Positions 43,513 through 54,746 of a stretch of 64,000 nucleotides of DNA are shown here, in pieces. The translations under genes were made by a program, and so were the position numbers. The notes below the pieces were generated by a model that was not told the DNA's origin, did no database searches, and saw only the letters and a list, made by a program, of their open reading frames with translations. The DNA lies in assembly GCA_031216915.1 (NCBI GenBank), contig CM062294.1, forward strand, positions 29,589,128-29,653,127. The letters are read 5' to 3'. The DNA comes from Pictodentalium vernedei. Its lineage: Eukaryota; Mollusca; Scaphopoda; Dentaliida; Dentaliidae. Every line of letters starts with the position of its first letter. Position 1 is the first letter of the stretch.

Positions 43513-43794
43513 TATGTATCAGAGTAGTGTGTTCACTGTGCTGCGTGGAACGTGTAACACCCATTGCATGAGAAGGTTTGATAGCTTTGAGCAGCAGTGC
43601 AAAATCCAAAAGAGGCTACTGATTGGCATTGGCAATAAATCTTTGAGTGAAAAAGACAACAGAAGAATGAAATGTTGTATCAGTCGGGGAAGTACTCGAT
43701 TCCTACTCCTATGTTCTAAATTATCATACCTTTAATATTGATAATTTTTTTTGTATTTTCTGCTCCATATTATTCTGATTTGATCCCGTCTTTT
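43513..43794. other. Short open stretch, no gene recognised
   Basis: A plus-strand frame of about 73 codons (43514-43735, with 'RRFDSFEQQCKIQKRLL') shows no similarity I recognise. It may be chance or a fragment. Confidence 0.25.
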
Positions 43795-45597
43795 TAGCTC
43801 ACCTGACTGTAAGTCAGTGTGAGCTATTTCCATCACTTGGCATCTGTCGTCCGTTAACTTTTGCAAACTTGGCGTCTCCTTCACAACCATTCAGCCAAAT
43901 TCAAACAAATATTGCACAAACCATCCCTGGAGTATATATACCCTTTTCATTTTGTTCAAATGAAGTGGCTGCCTTCTTCGGCTCTGGTCAATGATGCCAA
44001 AGCCTAAAAATCTTTAAAAATCTTCTCATGCACCACCAGAGAGATTGCCTTGATATACATGTATGGTATGGAACACTCTTTGGTGTAGATTAAAATTTGT
44101 TCAAGGGAAGTTGGTAGATCAATATTTGACTCTCTGTGGGGACATACCCATTTTGGGCTCTGCCCGAAATTAGTATTTCAAGAACTGATGGCCGATTTGA
44201 ACCAAATTTAGCATGTAGTTTTAGTGGCTCCAAAGTACTTGATTGATGCCGAAATTTTTTTTTGTAGCCCTGTAGGTACCCCATGGGTTAAAAATAGAAA
44301 AAAATTCAAATGCCCATATTTCTCAAACTACACCGAACAGAGAACTGTTATTTGGTATGAAGCATCCTTTTGACCAGTAGAATGGATTTTTAAAAAGAAT
44401 GGCAATCGGCATATTTGCAGAAATTGAAGAAAAAAAATTTCACAACCGCTGATCAGAATCTTTTGATATTTGTTATACAGCATCCATAGGACGGTCAAAT
44501 ACAAGTGTGTTCAACTTGAGCCCCTCGGTTATGTTTGGGCTCAACACAGGAGGCGAAATAATTAACTTAGGGCGCTATGGGGAATAAGCTTTAAAAATCT
44601 TCTTCAGATCAAACAGTCAGATTCTTTTGAAACTTGGTATACAACACCTTTACAGGGGTCAGATTGAGGTTTGTTCAAATCGAGACCCTGGGTTAAAATT
44701 TGGGGTTCTTATGGGAGCCTGAATATTAACTTGGTGTAATATGGGGAATACATGTAATCTTTAAAAATTTTCTTCTTCAGATCCACCTGTCAGATTCTTT
44801 TGATATTTGGTTTAACTTAGTGCAATATGAGAAAATTTCTGAAAAAATCTTCATTTTCAGACCCACTAGTGAGAATCCTTTCATATTTAGTATGTGGCAT
44901 CTCTAGAGGTGTAAGGTTCAAATTTGTTTAAATCGAGTTCCTGGGTTAATATTTGGGTTCCCCAAGGGAGCCAAAATGTTTACTTCGTGCAATATGGGGA
45001 ATTATCGTTTAAATCATCATGTTCAGATCCAGCAGTCAGATTCTTTTGATATTTGGTGTACAATACCTCTGGGAGGGGTAGATTGAAGGTTGTTTGTATC
45101 AGGTCCCTGGGTTAATATTTGGGGTTTTTATTGAAGCCCAAAATTTAACTTAGTACAATACATGTGTGAGAACATTTCTTGAAAATTCTTTCTTCTTCAC
45201 GTCCACCAGTGAGAATCCTTTCATATTTGGTATATGACATCTCTAGGGGTGTCAAATTCAAGTTTGTTCAAATCGAGTGGCTTGTTTTTTTTTTAAATTT
45301 TTTTGTTTTTTTTTGAGGGTGGTGGGGAGGGGGGGCTAGAAAGAACCACAGTAGATGGAAACTGAAAACAAAACAAAAATTTAGTTCGGCTGTTGTTTTT
45401 TAATACTTCACAGAACAGAGCTTGCTAGGAAGTTTTCCTCAGACCAGTAGAAGCGAATGGCCAAAAGGTTGCCTTTGGTTGTGTCATACAATTACATGTA
45501 TGTATGTATGTAGCAGATCAAAAAATTGCTCTTGTTGCTGATCACTTACTGATACACTCATCTCTTTTGACAATTTGAGCCAGGTGAGCGTTTTAGA
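43795..45597. repeat. Dispersed element, gctcacctg-type, with internal tandem units
   Basis: Left end 'tagctcacctgactgtaag', right end 'gccaggtgagcgttttag'. About seven units of 170-200 bp share 'cagattcttttgatatttgg', 'gtttgttcaaatcgag' and 'ctgggttaatatttggg'. These are the reverse complement of the units at 18768-20697. A T/G-rich stretch lies at 45283-45340. Non-coding. Confidence 0.75.
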
Positions 45598-46378
45598 CTC
45601 ACTTTAGCCTCTGGTTATTCATTTTCACCAGGTGGGACTGCAGTCTAATTCACAGGATGTACTATTTTGGACTAAATTCTTAACATTTTCCATAGCTGTA
45701 GATAGTTGGAGTTATTTTGGAATTTTGTGGTTATTTATCCAAGATATGGCACTTTGAAATATTATGAAGTCAGTTTGTAACTTCAGTATATTATACCACT
45801 CTGTGCTGTTAGTCCTCACCATACTATTATATGGATGGTAGGAGTATACCCCTCCCCACATTCCCAATAAAGTTCACACAAGAAATATGAGGACATTGGT
45901 CAATGGATGAAAATACATATAGAATTGGAATATGGGATACAGATCACTCTCAGCAGTCACCACATTTATCCCCCCCCCCCCCCCCCACTGCCAATACACC
46001 ACTGTGACCCACCCATGCGATGAAAAGAAGAACTACATGTACATTGTCATGCTAATAGAAATCCTCAATATCCGAGTCCCAGAGTTAATATTTGGGTGCG
46101 CTGTGGGAGCACGTATTTTAACTTAGAGAGCTTTCCAGAAAATGATGCCAGATTCTGATCTCATCAGTGCAGGAGCAGCAGTACACTACGTTTACTGTGG
46201 TTATGCTACAACTTGTATTCACTTGTACAGTATCTAAAATTAGGTGGCCGTCGTAGGAAGCTGAATTAGCCAGCGATGTCGAAGAGGGTCATGAGCCAAA
46301 ATAATTTTTTCCAGTTATCATTCAGGTTTAGCATATTGTAAAGTTAAAAAATAAGCAAAAAATGTGTTTTTTGTTTTT
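45598..46378. other. Intergenic; half of a CAGTACAAGTC MITE at 46121-46236
   Basis: Mostly unrecognised sequence with a C tract at 45970. From 46121 'agagctttccagaaaatga' to 'cacttgtacagta' matches the right half of the element at 37386-37597. No gene was found. Confidence 0.45.
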
Positions 46379-47060
46379 AGCCCATCTGACTGAAAGTCAG
46401 TGGGAGCTTTTGCCATCACTTGGCGTCGGGCGTCCCTTTAACTTTTGAAACTTGTCTTCTTCAAAGCCAATGTGGCAAATTAAAAAATATATGGCACAGA
46501 CCATCTTTGGAGTGTACCCTTTCTACTTTGTTCAAATGAACTGCTGCTAATTTCGGGTTCTGGTTTATGCCCAAAAGCCTAAAAATCTTTAAATGTCTTC
46601 TCATGAACGACAAGAGAGAATGCCTTGATATTTGGTATGGAACATCTTTTGGTGGTGGTGATTAATGTTTGTTCAACGAAAGTTTGTAGGTCAATATTTG
46701 GGCCATCTGTGGCAGCATGTCCATTTTGGGCTCCACTCAAAATTTGTATTTCAAGAACTGATGGGCTGATTTGAACCAAATTTGGCATGTAGTCTAATTG
46801 GGTCATAAGTACTTGATTGTTGCCCGAAAACTTTTTTCACAGCCCCGTGGGAACCACAGGAGCTAAAAATAGAAAAAAAATTCAAAGCCCAAATTTTCGA
46901 AAACTGCATGGACCAGAATATTGTTTTTTGTGTATGCAGCTTCCTAGGACCAGTGGAATCAGATGGACCAAAAAATTGTTATCGCTTTATCATGGGGTGC
47001 CGTGTGGGGGTTCCCATTTTAACACTGTTGGCAATGGGAAAATGTTGAGTCATCTTTTTT

Positions 47061-47434
47061 CTAGAGCATGGTGGCTCAGTAGTAGACTGTTGGACTTCTA
47101 TGGTAGAGGTCCCGATTTCGATCCCCATCCGAGGCATCCCACATTGTGTCCTTTGGCAAGGCACTTTATCTCGGTTGCCTACATGGGGGCACGACGACAC
47201 CGTGTCCTAAGGCTTACTACACGGCGGTGGCGCACATGTCTTCAGCTGCTGTAACCCTGCTTGAGCGGAGCTTGAAAAGAGTTAGAATGTTGAGGAGCTA
47301 ACAGTTGCTTGCCGATGCCTGGTGGTTCTCTCCGGGTGCTCCGGCTTCCTCCACCAGTAAAACTGTCATGGTCATGATTAACCATTGTGCATAAGTATGT
47401 AACCTTAAACACCGATAAATAAATGAATAAATAA
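47061..47434 (+). mobile_element. tRNA-headed SINE with target duplication
   Basis: The head reads 'gcatggtggctcagtagtag' (box A) and 'tcccgatttcgatcccc' (box B). The body 'ggttctctccgggtgctccg' and 'cctccaccagtaaaactg' and the tail 'gataaataaatgaataaat' follow. Direct repeats TCATCTTTTTT (47050-47060) and TCATCTTTCTT (47435-47445) flank it. The uninterrupted relative at 56756 confirms the insertion. Confidence 0.9.
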
Positions 47435-47513
47435 TCATCTTTCTTGTACCCCATCAACTAATATGAAGCTTGTCTTCTTTAAAACCACTGGGCCAAATTC
47501 ATACATATATGGC

Positions 47514-48492
47514 TGTTACGGTGTGGAATTATTAATGATATTGGTAACAGAAAGAAATCTGAGAATCAGCAACAATAACTATGAATTTAACTATTCTGAA
47601 ATTTAATTAAAAAAAAAAAAATTAATATAAAAAAAATGATACAAAGATCTTTTACACTAATTGGTTTACAGAAAATAAAAACTGGTACTTATCAATTATA
47701 GAATTAGTCCAAAGTACAGTTTGACAGAATCCAGTAATCCAGTGGTGAAGTATCTTCTGAAGAAAGTTACCAGCTGGTAGATGTAGTATTAAATCCAAGA
47801 ATGTCTCTTCAATAAAAGTATCCCGTAGATTTGTAATAAAATTTTCACTTAGAAATTTCAGCAGTCTCCAATAAAATATAATAAAATGCTCTGCAAAATT
47901 CAAATGGAGTAAAAATCCACGAAGTATTGGTGCCACAGGTACTTTCCAAATAATCCAGAAGAATCCTGGCTTTTCACAAAATATTATTCTGTTTCACAGA
48001 AAGTATAAATTCTCTTTTTCAAGACGAACAAATTCTCTTCAAAATTCTCTTTTGGAATCAATCTTCCAAATTCACAAAGAAGCACTGCTTCTATAATAAA
48101 TGCACTGTTCTGAAACAATAATATTCTCCAATGGAAACAATTGAAGTTAGTCTTTCTGAAAGGCTTTCTAAGAATGAGTTTTTGAATTCTGTTGACAAAC
48201 CTTTATATAGTAACCAGATAGAATGTCCCAGAAGAGGAAGTTTCTGCAATGTTCTATTAGTTTCTGGGGGATTCTGTTAAAGTTCAAGTAAACAAGGTCA
48301 TTGACCTATTTAAACAATTAAACAATCAACAGCTATATGTACAATATATCAGTGTAACAAAGATGTAAACAAGGTCACTGAGTGCAAAAGAGTTAGACCA
48401 GTCAGAAAATGCAGAAATAAAAAAAAAATCTCTCTCACATAATTATCAACTTAAGGATATATCAATCTCAATATAATAAGGGGGCTATAACA
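47514..48492 (-). repeat. 3-prime LTR
   Basis: 979 bp, starting TGTTACGGTGTGG and ending GGGGGCTATAACA on the plus strand. Compared with 54763-55737 I see one 4-bp indel (near 48320) and about four substitutions. A 94-codon frame (47652-47936, minus) is open in both LTRs; it is probably chance. Confidence 0.95.
48200..48209 (-). promoter_or_regulatory. TATA box in 3-prime LTR
   Basis: TATATAAAGG on the minus strand, the likely core promoter of the LTR. The identical site is in the other LTR at 55449-55458. Confidence 0.6.
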
Positions 48493-48503
48493 CACCCTGC
48501 CTT
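48493..48503 (-). other. Polypurine tract
   Basis: Minus-strand AAGGCAGGGTG lies immediately before the 3-prime LTR, where second-strand synthesis is primed in LTR elements. It is short and has one T and one C. Confidence 0.5.
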
Positions 48504-48677
48504 AAAAGAAAAAGTTTGAAGGTACTGAAAACTTTTTTTACATAATTTTAGCAGACTCTGACTGGTTTACAATACACACACACCATAATCTTCACAATTT
48601 TTTTTTTTTTTTTTTTTCTTTTTTTAATAAACATATATACACTTGAAGTGAATAGGGACCGATCATATCATTTTAAA

Positions 48678-51281
48678 TTAGGATATTTTGGAAAGAGCAT
48701 CAGCTACAACATTATCTCTTCCCGAAATATGCCTAATCTCTAAATTATATTCTTGAAGGGCTAAACTCCACCGCAATAATCTTTGATTCTTGTTTTTCAT
48801 TTTATTGATAAATGTTAAGGGGTTATGATCGGTGTAAACTGTAATTGGACATTGGGCGGTTCCTAGATACACATCAAAATGGGTTAATGCCAAAATTAGA
48901 GCCAAAGTTTCTTTTTCTACCGTAGAGTAATTCTTTTGATGTCTGAGAAATTTTCTGGAAAAATAACATACAGGGTGATCAATACCTTGGGAATCTTCCT
49001 GGGCAATATACCCACCTGCTCCATTGTCACTTGCATCTATGAATAATTTGAAGGGCTTTTCATAATTGGGACTGGCCAGGACAGGGGAATTATTTAATAA
49101 AGTTTTTATTCTGTTAAAGGATTTCTGACATTCCTCAGTCCAAACAAACTTAACCTTTTTGCTCAATAAACTGGTCAAAGGGGAGACAACATCTGAGAAA
49201 TTTAAACAAAATTTTCTATAATATCCAGCCATGCCTAAGAATCTCATGAGCTCTTTTTTAGATTTTGGTACTGGAAAATTTACAATGGCATCAACTTTCG
49301 CCGCAATCGGCCTCACCTTCCCCTGCCCCACAACATGACCTAAATAATTTACAGTTGCTTTGCCAAATTCTGATTTTACCAAGTTAATAGTTAGGTTGGC
49401 TTGGGTCACTTTGTCAAAAAATTCTTGAATATGCTTTAGATGATCAGCCCAATTTGTATCTGTGTGTATAATAACATCGTCAATATAAGCTTCACTGTGA
49501 TCTAGGTCTGCAATTAAGTGGTTAACCATGCGCTGGAACGTTGCCGGAGAATTTTTCATGTCAAAAGGGGTTACTTTATATTGATACAACCCAAATGGGG
49601 TAACAAAAACAGATATTTCTTTTGCTTTTTCTGTTAAAGGGACTTGCCAATAACCCTTTAACAAGTCAAATTTTGTCACAAATTTAGCATGGCCAAGTTT
49701 GTCAATGCAGTCATCAATTCTTGGAATTGGATAATTGTCTGTTTTGGTGAGGCTGTTCACCTTTCGGTAATCCGTACAAAATCGGTGACTGCCATCAGGT
49801 TTTGGGACGAGTATACAGGGCGAACTCCAGTTGCTATGGCTAGGTTCTATGATATCATTGTCCAGCATATACTGTATTTCCTTTCGCATGATCTCAGCTT
49901 TGAAAGGGTTCAATCTATATGGATGCTGTTTGATGGGATTTGCCTCTCCTACATCAACATCATGAAAAATAACAGATGTCCTACTAGGCACATCGGGAAA
50001 TAAGTATTGATATTTGAAAATTAAATCAACTAAATCTTTTCTTTGGCCAGGCAGTAAATAATCTGTTTTATTTTGTAGATCTCTCAGGACATCTGAGTTC
50101 TGTAACTTCAGAGGTACTTTTTCGCCGCCTTCATGAATATCCTCTGCAGGATTTTCCAGCTCATCCATGTGGGTGACTGTTGAGACTGGTAGAGAGTTTG
50201 GTTCTCTCTCATAATAAGTTTTCAACATATTTATATGGCACAGCTGAGTATTTTTGAGTCTATCGGGAGTCTCAACAACATAATCAGTATCACTGATCTT
50301 GTGCTTAACAATATAAGGGCCTGAATATCTTGCTTGTAAAGCATTGCCCTTTACAGGGAATAATACTAGCACCTTGTCCCCAGGTTTAAAGGTGCGAAAT
50401 TTTGCCTTTTTATCATACCAGGTCTTCATATGACTCTGGGCTTTCTGTAAATGTTTATTTGCCATTTCTCTGGCCTGGTGCAGTTTTTCCTTAAAAGTGG
50501 ACACATAGTCCAGAAGAGAAATTTCAGGTGGCTCTTCCTCGAGCCATTTCTCCTTCAAAGCAGTGAGTGGACCCCTCACTGAGTGTCCAAACACTAATTC
50601 AAAAGGGCTGAACCCCAGAGATTCCTGTACAGTCTCACGGACTGCAAATAAGAGGAGATGTACTCCTTCATCCCAATCCTTATCATTATCCTCCCCATAG
50701 GCCTTTATCATGGTCTTCAGTGTTTGATGAAAGCGTTCTAGAGCTCCTTGACTTTCGGGATGATAGGCACTTGATGTGTACTGCTTAATTTTGAGCTCAT
50801 ACATCACCTGCTGAAAAATGTTTGACATAAAATTTGAGCCTTGGTCCGATTGCACTGACCTGGGTAGACCGAAAGTCGTGAAAAATTTTATCAAGGCCTT
50901 AACTATAGTCTTAGTTTTAATATTTCTTAGAGGAATGGCCTCAGGAAATCGTGTAGAAGCACACATGATGGTAAGAAGATATTCATTTCCAGATCTTGTT
51001 CTAGGCAAAGGGCCAACACAATCAATAATAATTCTACTAAATGGCTCCTCAAAAGCAGGGACTGGTTGAAGGGGAGCAGGAGGAATCTTCTGGTTGGGTT
51101 TTCCTACAATTTGACAGATGTGGCAAGTTTTACAAAATTCGACAACATCCTGTCGAAGCTTGGGCCAGTAAAAACATTGCTGAATACGAGAGTAGGTCTT
51201 CCTAATTCCCAAATGTCCAGCCATTGGATTTTCATGAGCCAGGCTTATTATTTCATTCCGGTATTTAGTGGGGACAACTAT
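48678..51281 (-). CDS. pol: pol: integrase, reverse transcriptase, RNase H
   Basis: One open frame of 867 codons after a stop at 51282-51284. Numbered from the Met at 51224: integrase zinc-finger residues H4, C31 and C34, its first His lying before that Met; catalytic core D68, D127, E163; a GPY/F-type 'SGPY' at 301-304. Reverse transcriptase follows, with 'FDLLKGYW' (D520) and 'YIDD' at 580-583. RNase H has D730, E772 and D799 and ends at residue 848. The usual MPFGMKN motif reads TPFDMKN here. The Met at 51224 is not the natural start: the integrase homology extends upstream to the stop in the same frame as gag-protease. The enzymes copy and insert the element genome. No chromodomain is seen. 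Confidence 0.92.
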   Translation of the reverse strand: MVVPTKYRNEIISLAHENPMAGHLGIRKTYSRIQQCFYWPKLRQDVVEFCKTCHICQIVGKPNQKIPPAPLQPVPAFEEPFSRIIIDCVGPLPRTRSGNEYLLTIMCASTRFPEAIPLRNIKTKTIVKALIKFFTTFGLPRSVQSDQGSNFMSNIFQQVMYELKIKQYTSSAYHPESQGALERFHQTLKTMIKAYGEDNDKDWDEGVHLLLFAVRETVQESLGFSPFELVFGHSVRGPLTALKEKWLEEEPPEISLLDYVSTFKEKLHQAREMANKHLQKAQSHMKTWYDKKAKFRTFKPGDKVLVLFPVKGNALQARYSGPYIVKHKISDTDYVVETPDRLKNTQLCHINMLKTYYEREPNSLPVSTVTHMDELENPAEDIHEGGEKVPLKLQNSDVLRDLQNKTDYLLPGQRKDLVDLIFKYQYLFPDVPSRTSVIFHDVDVGEANPIKQHPYRLNPFKAEIMRKEIQYMLDNDIIEPSHSNWSSPCILVPKPDGSHRFCTDYRKVNSLTKTDNYPIPRIDDCIDKLGHAKFVTKFDLLKGYWQVPLTEKAKEISVFVTPFGLYQYKVTPFDMKNSPATFQRMVNHLIADLDHSEAYIDDVIIHTDTNWADHLKHIQEFFDKVTQANLTINLVKSEFGKATVNYLGHVVGQGKVRPIAAKVDAIVNFPVPKSKKELMRFLGMAGYYRKFCLNFSDVVSPLTSLLSKKVKFVWTEECQKSFNRIKTLLNNSPVLASPNYEKPFKLFIDASDNGAGGYIAQEDSQGIDHPVCYFSRKFLRHQKNYSTVEKETLALILALTHFDVYLGTAQCPITVYTDHNPLTFINKMKNKNQRLLRWSLALQEYNLEIRHISGRDNVVADALSKIS

Positions 51282-52820
51282 TTAATAAATAACCTCCCAA
51301 TCACTATTGGAGGGTACTTCTGGTGGTCGCCATTTCCTCATAAGTACACCAGATTTTCTGAAATAACAGACAGGGGAGTTTTGGGCTTCAGCCTGTGTTA
51401 GAGCCTTTTCACGTGGCTCGGCAAGGTCAGGATCACTTTCCTGTTCCTGAATTAAAGATGTCCGGGAAATGACATTCAAGAAGGTCCCCCTATCACTCTC
51501 AGGTGTAGTGACCTCTTTACAATTTCTAGAGGAGTCATCACACTGACTCAAAAATGTCTGAGACATATCTTCAGAACCCGTAATTCTGTGACTGTTCTTA
51601 TCCTCAGCTTTGCTGTTTAAATCAACACAATTGAGGTTGTTATCAACCTCAGCTTTCTTTACCATGGACCGAGTCACAGCACATGCTGGAAAGGCAAAAG
51701 GAAAACATTCCTTCAAATTAATAATACTTTCATCTGTGCTCGGCTTATCCACCACTTGAGGTTCTACAGTGACTTTGTCACCAGCTAAGTCATTTCCCAA
51801 CAATAAAGAAATACCTTTTACAGGTAGAGTAGGTCTGATTCCTACTGTCACAGTCCCATTTACTAAGCTACTTCTTAAATTTATTTTATGAAGTGGGACC
51901 TTTAAAGAGTTTGACTCAATACCTGATATTAGAACTTGTGCCCCTGTAGCACTTTCTTCAGAAAATGGCAAAATGCCTTCTAACATTAATGACTGAGTAG
52001 CCTCTGTGTCTCTCAGTATTTTTATTGGTAAGGAACAGTGCTTATCCCCATCAAGGGAAACAAAGCCTTCAGAAATAAATGGCTTATAATTTTCTAAAGC
52101 GTCTTGCTTTATAACATAATTTTCAGGGCATGGAGCACATGCTAGTGCATTCTGTGAAGTAGAGGACTCATTTTTCCTTTTTAACAGCCAGCAATCAGAT
52201 AATAAATGACCTGCTTTCTTACAATAATTACAAGTTTTAGCTGAAATGTTGGGTCGTAATGGTGTAGGGCTGGCATTGGTTGACTTATTCTCATTAGGCT
52301 TCCGATTAAATTTAGGTGGTGAAAAGTTTGTAGGATGGGAAGGATGATTGGAAGGATGAGTTTTATCTGAAGTTGGTCTAGGTCCACTTTGGAAGTAATT
52401 CTTGTGGGGCCAAAAATTTGTGGCGTTACGACTCATTTTATGAGTTAAGGCATAGTCATCTGCCAGTACTGCTGCTCTATTTAATGTGTCAACTTTTTGT
52501 TCATCCAGGTGGGCCTTTATATCTGAATGTATCTTTCCTTTGAACTCCTCAATCAGCATCATTTCCTTTAATTTTGTAAAATCTTTCTCTATTTCTTTTG
52601 AGTGGCACCACCTGTCAAATAAATTTTGCTTTTCTCTGGCAAATTCCACATGAGTTTGATTTTCGTTTTTATAATAATTTCTGAATTTCTGCCTATAGGC
52701 CTCTGGAACAAGTTCATATGCCTTAGGTATTGCCTCTTTAACAGCGTCATAATTGTTGCTTTGCTCAGAAGATAGAGCTGAATAGATTTCTTGGGCCTTC
52801 CCTTTCAAAACACTTTGCAG
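51282..52820 (-). pseudogene. gag: gag C-terminal part and protease
   Basis: This frame continues gag beyond the hAT insertion; its first codon (TTG at 52808) is internal, not a start. Residues 30-125 form a SCAN-like capsid C-terminal region ('EAYRQKFRNYY', 'LKEMMLIEEFKGKI', 'AAVLADDYALTHK'). A CCHC zinc knuckle 'CNYCKKAGHLLSDC' is at 193-206. The aspartic protease follows: the active-site triad is DTE at 267-269 instead of DTG, and 'LLLGNDLAG' fits the conserved C-terminal motif. Gag packages RNA and forms particles; the protease matures it. The frame ends at TAA 51282-51284, and pol is in the same frame. Confidence 0.88.
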
Positions 52821-53956
52821 CAGGGACCAGCCTAGGGGGGAATTTTAGGGAGACTTCAAGTCTCCCTCCAGAAAAAATAGGGAGACTGCAGAGTCATGTA
52901 GGAAGACTTCATATGCAAGTGGGGAAAATTAAGAATATTCATGTACCACCCCCGCCACCCCTTCATATTTTCAATTTATTGTCCTCCATTAACGTACAAA
53001 TAATCCAGGTCCAGTTGTCTATGATGCATCAGTGCCAGGTTAAAAAATCACAATGTAATTATTGACTGAAAATCCCCCACTGCTACCTTCTCCTTCATGA
53101 CCCCTCACCTCTTCTTTGTGTCAATCCCCCATCACCCTCCTGTGGTTGCCTTTCAACAAAGTCTACTAAGCTAATAATTTCCTAAGTCTGAAAGTGTGAA
53201 CAGGACCAGATGTAAGAAGGTTGCTTGGGAGGTACTTTGTTAGTTAATAAACAAAATACATTCTGGGGTCGAGTATTTTGTAAAAGAAATGTCATTCCGC
53301 ATCATTTTTATGGCATTCCGGTGTCATTCCGCGTCATTTCATGTCATTCCGATGTTTAGGAGGACCCTTTTTCAAGATCGTCCACATGCACACTTGTGTC
53401 CTGTACAAAGCTTTTCTTGACATCACTAAAGCTTTTTTTCATGTGTTTCAATTCCATTCGTGTTTTTCTGGGAATAGACAGCCCAACAGTTAACAGTCGT
53501 CAGCAAATCGAAATGAAAATAATGTGTTATAAAATACGTCCGTTGTGTATACATTTTCGGCATCCTAAGCGACGTAACCTACTTTCAAACTGGGTTGTTT
53601 TGTTGAGTCGCGTAAGTCACTTATTTTCGTTTCGAAACTTGAAGCTCCGACTGGAACGCAACAAAATAGAAATAAAAAAAATCCGCCGAAAGCGACAATG
53701 GACAATTGCTTGTCGTGTGATTTCAAATAAATGGACGTTTATTTGACGAATTAAAATGCCCATTTATCACACTCGAGCACATTCGATTTTTGAAAATACT
53801 CGTTTTCATGTAAACCTCGCATCACTCAGTTCAGCCTTTTCTCATTTTGGCCAATTTTTAGAGGGCGACTTGTAATCGCCCCGACTATTTTTCTAGGCGA
53901 CTTTGGGCTTAGAAGGGCGACTTAATCGCCCTAGTCGCCCTCACGGCTGGTCCCTG
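52821..53956. mobile_element. hAT-type element inserted in gag
   Basis: 1136 bp with inverted ends CAGGGACCAGCC and GGCTGGTCCCTG, flanked by perfect CTTTGCAG duplications (52813-52820 and 53957-53964). The ends carry 'agggcgacttaatcgcc'-type repeats. 'gtcattccg' units occur at 53290-53350. No transposase is encoded. Gag homology resumes in the same frame on the far side. Confidence 0.93.
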
Positions 53957-54609
53957 CTTTGCAGTTGCAAAGTCCAGACATCCCTTGGCCATTCTAAACT
54001 TGTTGCCACTTTTTCAAAATGTGAAAAATATTTATCAACTTCTTTTTCTTGAAAGGGGGGAACTAGCCTAACATGTTTAGTTGCATCAAATCTACTTGGG
54101 GAAATTACATTTGAGCCTTGACGTTGAGATTCTAATTCTTTTATTTTTATTTCCTTTTGGGCCTGAATTTCAATTTCCCTAAAATGCATTTCTTTTTGAG
54201 CCTGAATTTGTTCCCTTTCTTTTTGAGCTTCTAATTCTTTTAATTTAATTTCATTTTCTCTTTCTTCTTTTTCTTTTTGGGCCTCTAATTCTTTTAATTT
54301 CATTTCATTTTCCTGCCTTTTCATTTCTTGTTGCATTTCTAATCTCTTTAGTTCTAATTCTAACTTTTTGAGTTCAAGGGCATCAGTAGGTTGTGGTTCA
54401 GAGACAGGTGACCCAGACTGAGGCAAAAGACCCTCCTCAATATAATGATTAACAATGAGCTGTTTAAGTTTATGCTTGTTCAGACCAGGGGTGGCAGGTA
54501 ATTTTAGACACTGAGCAAGTTGAAATAAATCCTCCTTAAGAGATTCTAAAAGTGCCAAACTAGGAGATCTTTCAAATTCAGATATAAATTCTGTCACAAT
54601 AAATACCAT
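53957..54609 (-). pseudogene. gag: gag N-terminal part, cut by hAT insertion
   Basis: Starts at the ATG complementary to 54607-54609, about 150 bases inside the 5-prime LTR. Residues 1-60 are helical; residues 75-165 form a long charged coiled coil of repeated 'KELEAQKE' units. The capsid begins at 'FDATKHVRLVPPFQEKEVDK' near 173, typical of this gag group. After 'WTLQLQS' the frame runs into the inserted element and stops. It would be a truncated matrix/coiled-coil protein unless the insertion is removed. Confidence 0.85.
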
Positions 54610-54746
54610 GATGAAAAGGTTTGCTGGTTCTCAGAATATAAATAATAATACTGAAATTTTCTAAGAAAATTTAAATGTTTTGAAAGTGAGCCAAAATAAT
54701 AATTGCAATTTGCAATTTTCTCGTTATCTAATATTCAATCTCGGCA

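Noticed and set aside
47064..47140. tRNA gene
   Set aside because: The tRNA-like head lacks a consistent cloverleaf and is part of a SINE with target duplications.
51224..51224. Natural start of pol at this ATG
   Set aside because: The integrase zinc-finger region, including its first His, lies upstream in the same frame, so pol is not expected to start here.
52808..52808. Start codon of gag C-terminal frame
   Set aside because: The codon is TTG and lies inside gag, just beyond the hAT insertion. It is not an initiation site.
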